A stretch of 64,000 bases of DNA from Haloechinothrix alba (lineage in GTDB: Bacteria > Actinomycetota > Actinomycetes > Mycobacteriales > Pseudonocardiaceae), in NCBI RefSeq assembly GCF_900188115.1, contig NZ_FZNW01000016.1, positions 58,157 to 122,156 of the forward strand, given 5' to 3'. The translations under genes were made by a program, and so were the position numbers. This document shows positions 1-9,806 of this stretch, piece after piece (position 1 is the stretch's first letter; every line of letters starts with the position of its first letter). Under the pieces are notes generated by a model, which saw only the letters and a program-made list of their open reading frames with translations, was not told the origin of the DNA and made no database searches.

Positions 1-926
1 ATCTCGTCGGCGATACGGCCGTGCGCGATCGTCCCGCCCGCGTCGGTTCCCGTGTAGATCGGCACGCCGGCCTCCAGCGCAGCCCGGACCATCTCGCCTG
101 CGCCCGCGTGCAGCGCCCGCATGTGGGAGGCGTAGGTCGGGTACTTGCGTGCCTGGTCCGCGATGGCCGGGAAGGTCTCGATGTTGATCAAGGTCGGGAC
201 GACCGCGACACCGCGCCGCGCGGCCTCGTCGACGAGCCCTGCCGACAGCAGGCCTGTGGCGTGTTCGAGGCAGTCCACCCCCGCTTCGAGCAATCCGGGT
301 AGCGCATCCTCGCCGAACACGTGCGCGGTCACCCGCGCGCCCGCGCCGTGCGCCACCCGGACCGCTTCCGCCAGCACACCATCGGGCCACAGCGGGGCGA
401 GATCGCCGACCGACCTGTCGATCCAGTCGCCGACGAGCTTGACCCACCCGTCGCCGGCGGCGGCCTGCTCTGCGACGGCTTGGCCGAGCAGCTCGGGATC
501 GTCCAGCTCGATACCGAGGCCGGGGATGTATCGCTTGGCCAGTGCGATGTGCCGGCCGGCACGGATGATGCGCGGCAGGTCCGGTTGGGACTGCAGGGGA
601 CTGTTGTCCATCGGCACGCCGCAGTCGCGGACCAGCAGCGTACCGCCTTCCCTGTCGGCGATGGCCTGCTCGCGCGCCTCGCCGAGCGTCGCGGCCGTCG
701 TATCGCCCGTACCGATACCAGGGTGGCAGTGCGCGTCGACCAGCCCAGGGAGCGCGTAGCCGGACTCGGCGATGGTGCGTGCTCCGGGGACCGGGGTATG
801 CCAGACCTTGCCGTGCTGGACCCACAGGTCACGCTCGTCGCCGTCCGGCAGCACGACACAGCGCAGGTGCAGCGCAGGCTCCGAGGGCTCCGCACCGTCC
901 TGGCTCGACCCTTGTGGCTCGGTCAT
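1..926 (-). CDS. amidohydrolase family protein (partial, C-terminus off the window)
   Basis: About 308 codons are visible from an ATG at 926; the gene leaves the window at base 1. It is a metal-dependent hydrolase of the amidohydrolase superfamily. The N-terminal part has a small beta-sandwich segment leading to GLVDAHCHPGIG, which carries the His-x-His metal ligands, and near the window edge is TGTDAGG with the expected metal-binding Asp. A conserved VAHGAGARVTAHVFGE stretch would carry a further His. Substrate cannot be told; imidazolonepropionase-like and prolidase-like members share these motifs. It lies 18 bp downstream of ffh on the same strand, so it may be read through from ffh. Confidence 0.8.
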   Translation of the reverse strand, partial: MTEPQGSSQDGAEPSEPALHLRCVVLPDGDERDLWVQHGKVWHTPVPGARTIAESGYALPGLVDAHCHPGIGTGDTTAATLGEAREQAIADREGGTLLVRDCGVPMDNSPLQSQPDLPRIIRAGRHIALAKRYIPGLGIELDDPELLGQAVAEQAAAGDGWVKLVGDWIDRSVGDLAPLWPDGVLAEAVRVAHGAGARVTAHVFGEDALPGLLEAGVDCLEHATGLLSAGLVDEAARRGVAVVPTLINIETFPAIADQARKYPTYASHMRALHAGAGEMVRAALEAGVPIYTGTDAGGTIAHGRIADE

Positions 927-944
927 CAAGCGGGCAACACTCGC

Positions 945-2483
945 TTACTTCTTCTTCGGCAGGTTGAGCTTCGACGGATCGAAACCGGGGGGCAGCTCGT
1001 TCATGCCGCCGCCGAGCTTGGACATGTCGGGCATGCTCTCGCCGCCACCGGCAGGTGGCATCGGCATCCCGCCCGGCATACCGCCCTTGACCTTGGGCGG
1101 CGTGGGGCCACGGCCCTTGCCCTTCTTGCCTTTCTTGCCCTTGCGGTTCTTCTTGCTTCCGCCGGCGCCGCCTCCGAAGCCGAAACTGCCCGCCATCTGG
1201 GCCATCATCTTGCGCGCTTCGAAGAACCGGTTGACCAGGTCATTGACATCGCGTACCGCTACGCCGGACCCGTTCGCGATACGCAGCCGCCGCGAGGCGT
1301 TGATGATCTTCGGGTTCGCGCGTTCGGCGGGCGTCATGCCCCTGATGATCGCCTGGAGCCGGTCCAGGTGGGAGTCGTCGAAGTCGGCGAGCTGCTCCTT
1401 CATCTGACCGCCACCGGGGAGCATGCCGAGCAGGTTGCCGATCGGCCCCATCTTGCGCACCGACAACATCTGCTCGAGGAAGTCCTCGAGGGTGAGCTCG
1501 CCGGTGCCGATCTTCGCGGCGGTCTGCTCGGCCTGCTCCTGGTCGAAAGCCTGCTCAGCCTGCTCGATCAGCGTGAGCATGTCGCCCATGCCCAGGATCC
1601 GGCTGGCCATCCTGTCCGGATGGAACGCGTCGAAGTCCGCCAGCTTCTCACCGTTCGACGCGTACAAGATCGGCTGCCCGGTGACCTCACGAACGCTCAG
1701 TGCCGCACCGCCACGCGCGTCGCCGTCGAGCTTGGTGAGCACCACACCGCTGAAGCCGACGCCGTCGCGGAACGCCTCCGCAGTCGTCACGGCGTCCTGA
1801 CCGGTCATCGCGTCGACCACGAACAGGGTCTCGTCCGGCTGCACGGCGTCCCGGATGTCGGAGGCCTGCCGCATCATCTCCTCGTCGACACCCAGCCGCC
1901 CTGCGGTGTCGACGATCACGATGTCGTGCTGCGCGCCGCGCGCCTCGTCGACACCGCGCCGCGCCACGTCAACCGGGTCCCCGACCCCGTTGCCCTCTTC
2001 CGGGGCGAACACCGGCACGCCCGCACGCTCGCCGACGACCTGCAGCTGCGTCACCGCGTTCGGCCGCTGCAGGTCGCAGGCGACCAGCAGTGGCGTGTGC
2101 CCCTTGCCCTTGAGATGCATCGCCAGCTTGCCCGCCAGCGTGGTCTTACCGGACCCTTGCAGGCCGGCGAGCATGATCACGGACGGCGGGTTCTTGGCGA
2201 GGTTGAGCCTGCGGCTCTCCCCGCCGAGGATGCCGACGAGCTCGTCATTGACGATCTTGATGACCTGTTGCGCCGGGTTCAGCGCCTGCGAGACCTCGGC
2301 ACCCTTGGCCCGCTCCTTGACCTGACCGATGAAGGAGCGCACCACCGGCAGTGCCACGTCGGCTTCCAGCAGCGCCACGCGGATCTCGCGCGCCGTCGCA
2401 TCGATATCGGCTTCGGTCAGTTTGCCCTTGCTGCGCAGGTTCTGCAGGACCGACGTGAGGCGGTCGGAGAGGGTGTCGAACAC
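945..2483 (-). CDS. ffh: signal recognition particle protein Ffh
   Basis: SRP54-type GTPase (512 aa) that binds signal sequences of nascent membrane proteins together with 4.5S RNA and docks to FtsY. The N domain begins VFDTLSDRLTSVLQNLRSKG. The G domain has Walker A GLQGSGKTT, DTAGRLGVDEEM and TKLDGDARGG. The M domain is followed by a Gly/Met/Lys/Pro-rich tail that ends in KLNLPKKK, typical of actinobacterial Ffh. I place the start at GTG 2483 because a GGAG lies 8 nt upstream and the family starts at (M)FDTLSDRL; a GTG at 2492 would overlap that ribosome site. The receptor FtsY is also in this window (39.8-41.2 kb). Confidence 0.97.
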   Translation of the reverse strand: MFDTLSDRLTSVLQNLRSKGKLTEADIDATAREIRVALLEADVALPVVRSFIGQVKERAKGAEVSQALNPAQQVIKIVNDELVGILGGESRRLNLAKNPPSVIMLAGLQGSGKTTLAGKLAMHLKGKGHTPLLVACDLQRPNAVTQLQVVGERAGVPVFAPEEGNGVGDPVDVARRGVDEARGAQHDIVIVDTAGRLGVDEEMMRQASDIRDAVQPDETLFVVDAMTGQDAVTTAEAFRDGVGFSGVVLTKLDGDARGGAALSVREVTGQPILYASNGEKLADFDAFHPDRMASRILGMGDMLTLIEQAEQAFDQEQAEQTAAKIGTGELTLEDFLEQMLSVRKMGPIGNLLGMLPGGGQMKEQLADFDDSHLDRLQAIIRGMTPAERANPKIINASRRLRIANGSGVAVRDVNDLVNRFFEARKMMAQMAGSFGFGGGAGGSKKNRKGKKGKKGKGRGPTPPKVKGGMPGGMPMPPAGGGESMPDMSKLGGGMNELPPGFDPSKLNLPKKK

Positions 2484-2949
2484 AGGTCGCACTCCAGCTG
2501 GTCGTGGTTGCTCTGCCGGGACCGTTCGGCCGCGAGGTACCCAGCCACCCCCACAGTATCCCGACGGCTCCCGGTTCGTGCGAGGGCCGGATCGAGCACG
2601 CCGTTCGAGCCGGCAGGTGACCGGGCGTCACCGGACCGGGCCGATCGCTGCGCCGGGGTGCCGGGAACGCCTCTCGCGGTGTCGCGTACCGGCACGTGTC
2701 CCGTGAGCCTACGCGGCGCGCGGGGCGGGGTGAGGTTACGAGCGTGTCAGAGGTTGACCCGCCCCCTCGAACGAGCCGACCTCTGACACGCGGTCTCGCG
2801 CGCCTCCCCGCAAGCCGGGCCTGTCGCCAAACCCCCAGTACCTGGCGTCACGCCTCCCGGCTCGCTGTCCCGCCGCGCGACGCCTGCCAGAGTGCCCGAC
2901 TCGCGCCGCCGCGCACAGCGGGAATCCCCCTGGGAGCCGGTGAGTAGTT
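2484..2949. other. intergenic region between glnD and ffh
   Basis: 466 bp without a convincing gene. It holds the ffh promoter region (GC-rich, no clear -10/-35) and one long inverted repeat, annotated separately. Open frames here are short, lack ribosome sites and show no recognisable product. Confidence 0.6.
2742..2791. terminator. 13-bp perfect inverted repeat with 24-nt loop
   Basis: Arms GCGTGTCAGAGGT (2742-2754) and ACCTCTGACACGC (2779-2791) are perfect complements separated by a 24-nt GC-rich loop. It lies downstream of glnD and upstream of ffh, both on the minus strand, so a glnD terminator is the simplest reading. The long loop and absence of a T-run also fit a dispersed palindromic repeat or a protein-binding site. 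Confidence 0.5.
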
Positions 2950-5301
2950 CTACGCATCTCGCCCCTCCCGCAGTGCCGCGTGGACCTCACGCTCCACCCG
3001 CAGGCGCCACTGGTGGTCGGGGGCGCCGTCCCGGCGCCGCAGCGCGAAGGAGTCGACGCTCCACGCCCCGTACGTCTCCGCGCGAAGCCAGCCGACCTCG
3101 GCTCCCGCCGCCCGCAGTGCGCAGGCTATGCGGTGCAGCAACCCGATACGGTCGGTGGCACGCAACTCCAGCAGCGCGGCGCCCTGCCGGGGTAGGTCCT
3201 CGTCGAACCACTGCACCCGTACGCCCGGCCGGGCCCCGCTCGGCTCCGGGTAGTCGCGCTCCTTGCCTGCCAGCCGCTCGGCGATCGGCAACGTGCCGTG
3301 CAGGGCGCGTACGACCTGCTCCCTGAGGAACGTGGTGTCGGGCGGCGTACCGAACCGTGGCGACGCCGTGAACACACCCACCGGGATGCCCGCGTGCCAG
3401 TGCACAGCTGCCGCGTGCACCTTCAGGGAGTGCACAGCCAGCGCGCCGGTGACGGGCACGAGTACCTCCGCACCGCGGGCGGCTGCCGCGACGACGGTGA
3501 CGACAGCGTCGTCGGTGCTCACCCGCACACCGGCATCCCCGCTGCGTGCCGCCTCCGCGGCGAGCGCCCGCTGTCCCTCGTCGAGCGGTTCGGGACGGGT
3601 GAGCCGCTTGCCTGCCATGACCTGCCTGCACCGGCTCGCCAGGTCCGCGAGCAGGCGGGCCTTCCATGTCGACCACGCACCGGCCGTGGTGGCGCGCGCG
3701 TCCGCGTGCGCCAAGGCGTGCAGCAGCTCGAGCAGTTCGGGGTCGGACCCGATCGTGCGCACCACCCTGTGCACGGTCGCGGGCTCGCTGATGTCCCTGC
3801 GCAGTGCCGTGTGCGGCAGCAGAAGGTGATGGCGCACCATCCCGGCCACCCGGTCGCGGTCGGCGGGGTCCAACCCGATGCGGTGCCCGATGCGCGCGGC
3901 GATGTCCGCGCCGAGCACCGAGTGGTCGCGGCTACGCCCCTTGCCGATGTCGTGCAGCAGCGCGCCGAGCATCAGCAGGTCGGGCCGCGAGACCGTCGTC
4001 GACAGGCTCGCGGCTGCCACGCAGGTGGCCAGCAGGTGACGGTCCACGGACCAGGAGTGCACCGGCTCGGCGGGCTGCAGGTCGCGAATCGCGCCCCATT
4101 CGGGAAAGAGCCTGCCCCACAGTCCCGCTCGATCCAGCGCCTCGACGGCGTCGTGCACGCCTTCTCCCGAGCCGAGCAGGCTGGCCAGGTCGGACCGCAT
4201 CGCCGAGGGCCACGGAGCGCGCGGCTCCGGTGCGGAGTCGGCGAGAACCCGCAGGGTGCCCTGCGAGATCGGGTACCGTCCGCGCGCGGCGGCAACCCCG
4301 ACACGGAGCGACAGGCCCTCGTCGCCACGCGGGTCGGCGCCTTTGGCGAGAGCGACCTCCCCGTCGTGCAGCACGACGCCCTCCGCGAGCGGTGTGCGCC
4401 GTACGCGGAAGCCGCGGGGACGCCTCGCGGCGCGCGCGCTCGAGCGCAGCGCGACGTCAAGGGCGTAGCGTACGGCCCGGCCACCTGCGGAGAGCTCGCG
4501 TGCGAGGGCGAAACGGTCCGCGAAGCCCAACGTACGGGCGATCGTCGCGGCGTGCTCGGCCGCGAGCACGTCGCGGTCCCTGCGCAGCTCCCTGCGCAGC
4601 TCGGTACGCACGTCGAGCAGCAGCGACCTCGCCGCGTGGACCTCGTCGCCGCAGCGGTCCACCAGCTGAGCCGCGGCGAGCGCGTCCAGCAGGGCGATGT
4701 CGCGCAGCCCTCCCCCGGCATGCTTGAGGTCGGGCTCGGTGACCCCGCCGATCTCCCCCACGGTGTGCCAGCGGTGCCGTACCCCGTCGGCGAGCTCGCC
4801 GACCCGGACGCGCGCGGTTCGCTGCCACTGCTGCCTCGCCGATCGGGCCAGCCGCTCCGCGAGCCCGGCGTCACCAGCGATCAGCCGGGTGTCCAGCAAC
4901 CCCAATGCGGTGCGCAGGTCGTTGTTCGCGACAGCGAGGGCCTCACCGGGCGTGCGCACGGAATGGTCGAGTCCCAGCCCGGCGTCCCAGAGCGGGTACC
5001 ACAGCTCGTCCGCGATCTCGGCGATGCTCGCCGCACCACGCCCGCCGTCGTGGACGAGCACGAGATCGAGGTCGGAGAACGGCACGAGCTCGCGGCGCCC
5101 GAGTCCGCCGACCGCGACCAGCGCGACATCGGAGTTGCCGATGCCCACGCCGGCCGCGGTCGCGTGGTGACTCAACCAGAACTCGTAGAGGTCCACGAGG
5201 CCGGCACGCAGCGCGGCCGCGCCGGGACGGCCGTGCGGCTCGCCGCCGTACCCGCCCGACAGGAGCCGGTCGGTCGCGACCAGCAGTTCGGATGCGGACA
5301 C
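2950..5301 (-). CDS. glnD: [protein-PII] nucleotidyltransferase GlnD
   Basis: 783 aa bifunctional enzyme that modifies and demodifies the PII protein according to nitrogen status; in actinobacteria the homologue adenylylates GlnK. The N-terminal nucleotidyltransferase motif reads GGLGRRELVPFSDLDLVLVH (about residues 65-85). The central HD domain has LLHDIGKGRSRDHS, and the C-terminus has ACT-like regions (LLELRATDRIGLLHRIACAL). Start GTG 5301 has GAGAGG 6 nt upstream. It is the third gene of amt-glnK-glnD, 34 bp after glnK. Confidence 0.95.
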   Translation of the reverse strand: MSASELLVATDRLLSGGYGGEPHGRPGAAALRAGLVDLYEFWLSHHATAAGVGIGNSDVALVAVGGLGRRELVPFSDLDLVLVHDGGRGAASIAEIADELWYPLWDAGLGLDHSVRTPGEALAVANNDLRTALGLLDTRLIAGDAGLAERLARSARQQWQRTARVRVGELADGVRHRWHTVGEIGGVTEPDLKHAGGGLRDIALLDALAAAQLVDRCGDEVHAARSLLLDVRTELRRELRRDRDVLAAEHAATIARTLGFADRFALARELSAGGRAVRYALDVALRSSARAARRPRGFRVRRTPLAEGVVLHDGEVALAKGADPRGDEGLSLRVGVAAARGRYPISQGTLRVLADSAPEPRAPWPSAMRSDLASLLGSGEGVHDAVEALDRAGLWGRLFPEWGAIRDLQPAEPVHSWSVDRHLLATCVAAASLSTTVSRPDLLMLGALLHDIGKGRSRDHSVLGADIAARIGHRIGLDPADRDRVAGMVRHHLLLPHTALRRDISEPATVHRVVRTIGSDPELLELLHALAHADARATTAGAWSTWKARLLADLASRCRQVMAGKRLTRPEPLDEGQRALAAEAARSGDAGVRVSTDDAVVTVVAAAARGAEVLVPVTGALAVHSLKVHAAAVHWHAGIPVGVFTASPRFGTPPDTTFLREQVVRALHGTLPIAERLAGKERDYPEPSGARPGVRVQWFDEDLPRQGAALLELRATDRIGLLHRIACALRAAGAEVGWLRAETYGAWSVDSFALRRRDGAPDHQWRLRVEREVHAALREGRDA

Positions 5302-5335
5302 GGTGCACCTCTCGAGCCTGGTCGGTTACCCGCGG

Positions 5336-6981
<1,646 letters not shown>

Positions 6982-7130
6982 GCTTTCTCCAACACTGTCT
7001 CGGGTTCACAGCTCCGGCCGCCGGAGGTGACAGCCACGTTCGACCGGTCACCGGTCGCCGGTGCAATGACTCGCTTGCGGGTCTTGGGCACGAGCATGGA
7101 AGAGTCGTATTGCGACAGATCGCGTGCGAC

Positions 7131-7178
7131 GTTTCGGGAGCGTGAACGCGGGGCGCGGCGGCGTTACGGTTGCGTTTC
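7131..7178 (-). promoter_or_regulatory. GlnR-like boxes upstream of amt
   Basis: Read on the minus strand, GAAAC-N6-GTAAC (7178-7163) and TTCAC-N6-GAAAC (7146-7131) match the a-site/b-site half boxes (gTnAC, GaAAC with 6-nt spacers) known for GlnR of streptomycetes and relatives. They lie 150-200 bp upstream of the amt start, a normal place for nitrogen control of amt-glnK-glnD. The spacing between the two pairs (16 nt) is wider than canonical, so this is a tentative site. Confidence 0.4.
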
Positions 7179-7220
7179 GCCGTGCGGCGAGCTCGGCGGG
7201 CGAGCCGGTTGAGGAGGAGA

Positions 7221-7967
7221 ATGAGCGGTCTCGATGACATGGCAGACATGGCAGACATGGCAGACGTGTACCGCACCCTCGGTCACCGCATGGCCGGGCA
7301 CGCGGGCGCTGCGGCCGGCGCGGGCAGCCTGCCGGTGCCCGCTGAGCGGCTCACCGATCCGGACTGGATCGCAGGCAGGGTCGAGCTGGCAGCGTCGCTG
7401 TACGGCCGGGCTTCCGACGCCGTGCTGGCGACGGTGTCGTGGTACTCGGCCTCGTCGGTGCTCCTCGCCCCTGCCATCGAGTCGCTCGTGCTGCACGGCA
7501 GCGCCCTGGACCCGTCGCTCGACGCGGTGACCCTGCACGTGCGGCCGGATGGTCGCTTCACAGGGGCGCGCTCCGCGCGGATGTGCCCGACAGCGGGCCT
7601 CGAGGGGCTCGGGGCGCGGTTCGCGGACGCCATCGGCGCCGTCGTTGAGCGGTTCTCCGCCACGAGCGGCGCGCGGAGCAGGGCGCTGTGGGCGATCGCG
7701 GCCGACTCCATTGCCAACCGGCTGCTGTGGGCGGGACAGGCTGCCGGCGACGTCCACCGCGCTACCGCGCTTGCCGCACCGCTGGCCGAGGCGATCGGCA
7801 CGGACCTGCCGCGTCCCCGGTACACCGAGATCGGGCCGCACCGTGTCGTGCGCCGGGTGTCCTGCTGCCTGATCGACAGGGCGACCGGCGGCGAGAAGTG
7901 CGTCAGCTGCCCCAACCAGCATCCGGATGTCCGCGACCGTCGTATCCGCCGGGCGCTGGGCTCCTGA
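7221..7967 (+). CDS. FhuF-like (2Fe-2S)-binding protein
   Basis: 248 aa. The C-terminus carries a Cys cluster (CCLIDRATGGEKCVSCPNQH), the CC-x10-C-x2-C arrangement of FhuF-type ferric-siderophore reductases that binds a 2Fe-2S cluster. The rest resembles the ferric iron reductase family (RRALW and NRLLWAG segments), so reduction of siderophore-bound iron in the cytoplasm is the likely role. Start ATG 7221 follows GAGGAGGAG closely. The first codons contain three in-frame copies of Asp-Met-Ala, giving extra in-frame ATGs at 7239, 7248 and 7257. It stands alone, divergent from amt and convergent with the permease. Confidence 0.75.
   Translation: MSGLDDMADMADMADVYRTLGHRMAGHAGAAAGAGSLPVPAERLTDPDWIAGRVELAASLYGRASDAVLATVSWYSASSVLLAPAIESLVLHGSALDPSLDAVTLHVRPDGRFTGARSARMCPTAGLEGLGARFADAIGAVVERFSATSGARSRALWAIAADSIANRLLWAGQAAGDVHRATALAAPLAEAIGTDLPRPRYTEIGPHRVVRRVSCCLIDRATGGEKCVSCPNQHPDVRDRRIRRALGS
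7236..7262 (+). repeat. 9-bp tandem repeat (GACATGGCA x3) in the FhuF-like gene
   Basis: Three perfect direct copies of GACATGGCA encode Asp-Met-Ala three times right after the start codon; a diverged fourth copy begins GACGTG. Each copy carries an in-frame ATG. Copy-number change would add or remove three residues without shifting frame. Confidence 0.9.
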
Positions 7968-7968
7968 G

Positions 7969-8008
7969 GCGCGGGTGGGGCGGCGCGGTTCCGCCGCCCC
8001 ACCCGCGC
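7969..8008. terminator. bidirectional terminator hairpin
   Basis: Perfect 16-bp GC-rich stem, GCGCGGGTGGGGCGGC pairing with GCCGCCCCACCCGCGC, around an 8-nt loop. It sits 1 bp after the FhuF-like stop codon and 7 bp before the stop of the convergent permease gene, so it can serve both. Confidence 0.85.
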
Positions 8009-8015
8009 GAGGCGG

Positions 8016-9437
8016 TCACGACGTGGGGAGGGCCTCGCGTGCGGTGGGGCGCATGAACAGGAAGTGCGCGGCACCGCCGATCGCGGCTCCGAGGATCCAT
8101 GCGAAGCCGGAGAGCTCTTCCAGCGCAGGCACCCATACGGTGGCCACGGAGAACACCGCGGCAACGCCGAACGCGGCAAGGGCCCTGAGGTTCCAGCCCT
8201 TCGTGAAGTAGTACGTACCGGCAGGGTCGGTGCTGAACAGCGCCTGCAGCTGAACGCGCTGCCGCCGGATCAGGTAGTAGTCGGCGACCAGGATCCCGTA
8301 CAGCGGCGCGAGTACCGCTCCCAGGGTGTCCACGAACTGGGCGATTCCCATCTGGCTGATGACCGATACCCACAGGCCACCGATCACGAACGCGATCATC
8401 GCCGTGATGATGCCGCCCGTGCGCGCGGTGATCCTCGCGGGGATCATGTTGGCGAGGTCGTAGGCCGGCGGGATGAAGTTCGCCACGAGGTTGATCCCGA
8501 CCGTGGCGACGAAGAACGTGAGTGCGGCGATCACCGTCAGCCAGGTGTTGTCGACGCGTTCGACGATATCGGTCGGGTTGGTCAGGGCCTCACCGTAGAG
8601 CACCCCGCTGCCCGCGGTGATCACCAGCGCCAGGAAGGAGAACACCGCGAGGCTGACCGGAAGCCCGAGCAGGTTGCCGAGCTTCATCTTGCGCTCCGTC
8701 TTGACGAAGCGCGAGAAGTCTCCGTAGTTGATGATCACCGCGGCGAAGTAGGCGATCATCGTGCCGACGACGGCGACGAACGCGGTCACCGGCCCGCCGG
8801 AGTAGTCTCCCCCTCCCGCGAAGACCGAGCCGAGCCCGCCCCACAGGTCGCTGCCTGCCTGGATCCAGATGGCCAGCATCAACGCGATCATGACCCCGTA
8901 GACCAGCGGGGCGGCCCAGTCGAGGTACCTCGTGATCCACTTGATGCCGCGCAGGAACAGCCCGAGCTGGAAGACAGCGACGATGGCGTAGGAGACCCAG
9001 CCCACCGAGGTCATCCCGAGGAACGTTCGTTCGCCCTCGACATCGAACACCGCCGTGATGAGCAACGCGATCGCTGTGGACGCGAAGTACGTCTGTACGC
9101 CGTACCAGAAGATGGCGACGATGCCACGCAGCAGCGCGGGGAACTGGGCGCCGTGCACACCCATGCTCATGCGGGCCGCGACCGGGAACGGTATCCCGTA
9201 CTTCACGCTCATCTTTCCGGTCAGGTTGACCAGGAACATCACGATGAAGCCTGCGAGGATGATGCCGGTGAGCACCGCCCAACCGTTCAGCCCGTAGGAG
9301 ATGAACAGCGTCGCGGCAAGGGTGTAGCCGAACAGGCTCTGGATGTCGTTCGACCAGACGTTGAAGATCTCGAACGCGCCCCACCGCCTGCGGCCGTGCG
9401 ACAACGGGGCGAGGCCGCCGTACTGACCCTCGGCCAC
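8016..9437 (-). CDS. NCS1-family nucleobase/allantoin:cation symporter, probably N-terminally clipped
   Basis: About 473 aa membrane permease with 12 likely helices. The family start region is visible as GLAPLSHGRRRWGAFEIF and NVWSNDIQSLFGYTLAATLF, followed by VKYGIPFPVAARMSMGVHGA. NCS1 members carry uracil, cytosine, allantoin, hydantoin or thiamine; in this purine-degradation block, allantoin or a purine base is the best guess. No start codon with a ribosome site is evident: GTG 9437 is the nearest in-frame candidate, and it lies against a truncated divergent regulator, so the 5' end seems to have been cut by a deletion. Upstream in-frame sequence (to 9662) is antisense to the regulator remnant and not permease-like. 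Confidence 0.8.
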   Translation of the reverse strand: MAEGQYGGLAPLSHGRRRWGAFEIFNVWSNDIQSLFGYTLAATLFISYGLNGWAVLTGIILAGFIVMFLVNLTGKMSVKYGIPFPVAARMSMGVHGAQFPALLRGIVAIFWYGVQTYFASTAIALLITAVFDVEGERTFLGMTSVGWVSYAIVAVFQLGLFLRGIKWITRYLDWAAPLVYGVMIALMLAIWIQAGSDLWGGLGSVFAGGGDYSGGPVTAFVAVVGTMIAYFAAVIINYGDFSRFVKTERKMKLGNLLGLPVSLAVFSFLALVITAGSGVLYGEALTNPTDIVERVDNTWLTVIAALTFFVATVGINLVANFIPPAYDLANMIPARITARTGGIITAMIAFVIGGLWVSVISQMGIAQFVDTLGAVLAPLYGILVADYYLIRRQRVQLQALFSTDPAGTYYFTKGWNLRALAAFGVAAVFSVATVWVPALEELSGFAWILGAAIGGAAHFLFMRPTAREALPTS

Positions 9438-9719
9438 GGCGTGCGCTACCGCAGGCTGAGCCCGACAACCATGCCGGGCTTCGAGGTCTACGAGTCGAGT
9501 TACCCACCGGGGTCGAGCTCCTCGCAGGACGGCGAGTTCCTGCGGCACAGCGGCCACGAGATGGGCAGCGTGCTGTCGGGCACCCTCACTGTCGAGATCG
9601 GCTTCGAGCGTTACGAGCTCGAGGCGGGCGACGCGATCACGTTCCCGTCGACCACACCGCACCGTATCCGCAATCCCGGCGAGGCACCCGCCGTGGCGGT
9701 CTGGATCAACATGCCGTGA
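9415..9719 (+). pseudogene. C-terminal cupin half of an XRE-cupin regulator (HTH lost)
   Basis: The frame reads VLTLGHGVRYRRLSP, then EVYESSYPPGSSSSQD, then GHEMGSVLSGTLTVEIG, ELEAGDAITFPSTTPHRI and a C-terminal VAVWINMP. This is the sensory cupin_2 domain that normally follows an N-terminal XRE helix-turn-helix in regulators of about 190 residues. No HTH precedes it; the sequence runs directly into the 5' end of the divergent permease. A short cupin could start at GTG 9441 or ATG 9471, but neither has a ribosome site. I read it as a deletion remnant of the permease's own divergent regulator. Confidence 0.65.
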
Positions 9720-9759
9720 GAGGTCGCGTCAGGGCCCGCGCGGCGGCAGCGGTGATGTG

Positions 9760-9799
9760 GCGGCGTGGTGCGGGGTCGCTCGAGCCCGCACCACGCCGC
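9760..9799. terminator. bidirectional terminator hairpin
   Basis: Perfect 15-bp stem GCGGCGTGGTGCGGG / CCCGCACCACGCCGC with a 10-nt loop, between the cupin remnant (plus) and the 3' end of aceB (minus, 8 bp away). GC-rich and without a T-run, as usual in actinobacteria. Confidence 0.8.
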
Positions 9800-9806
9800 A
9801 GCATGA

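Noticed and set aside
321..2786. Plus-strand frame spanning the amidohydrolase and ffh
   Set aside because: Antisense to two well-supported genes.
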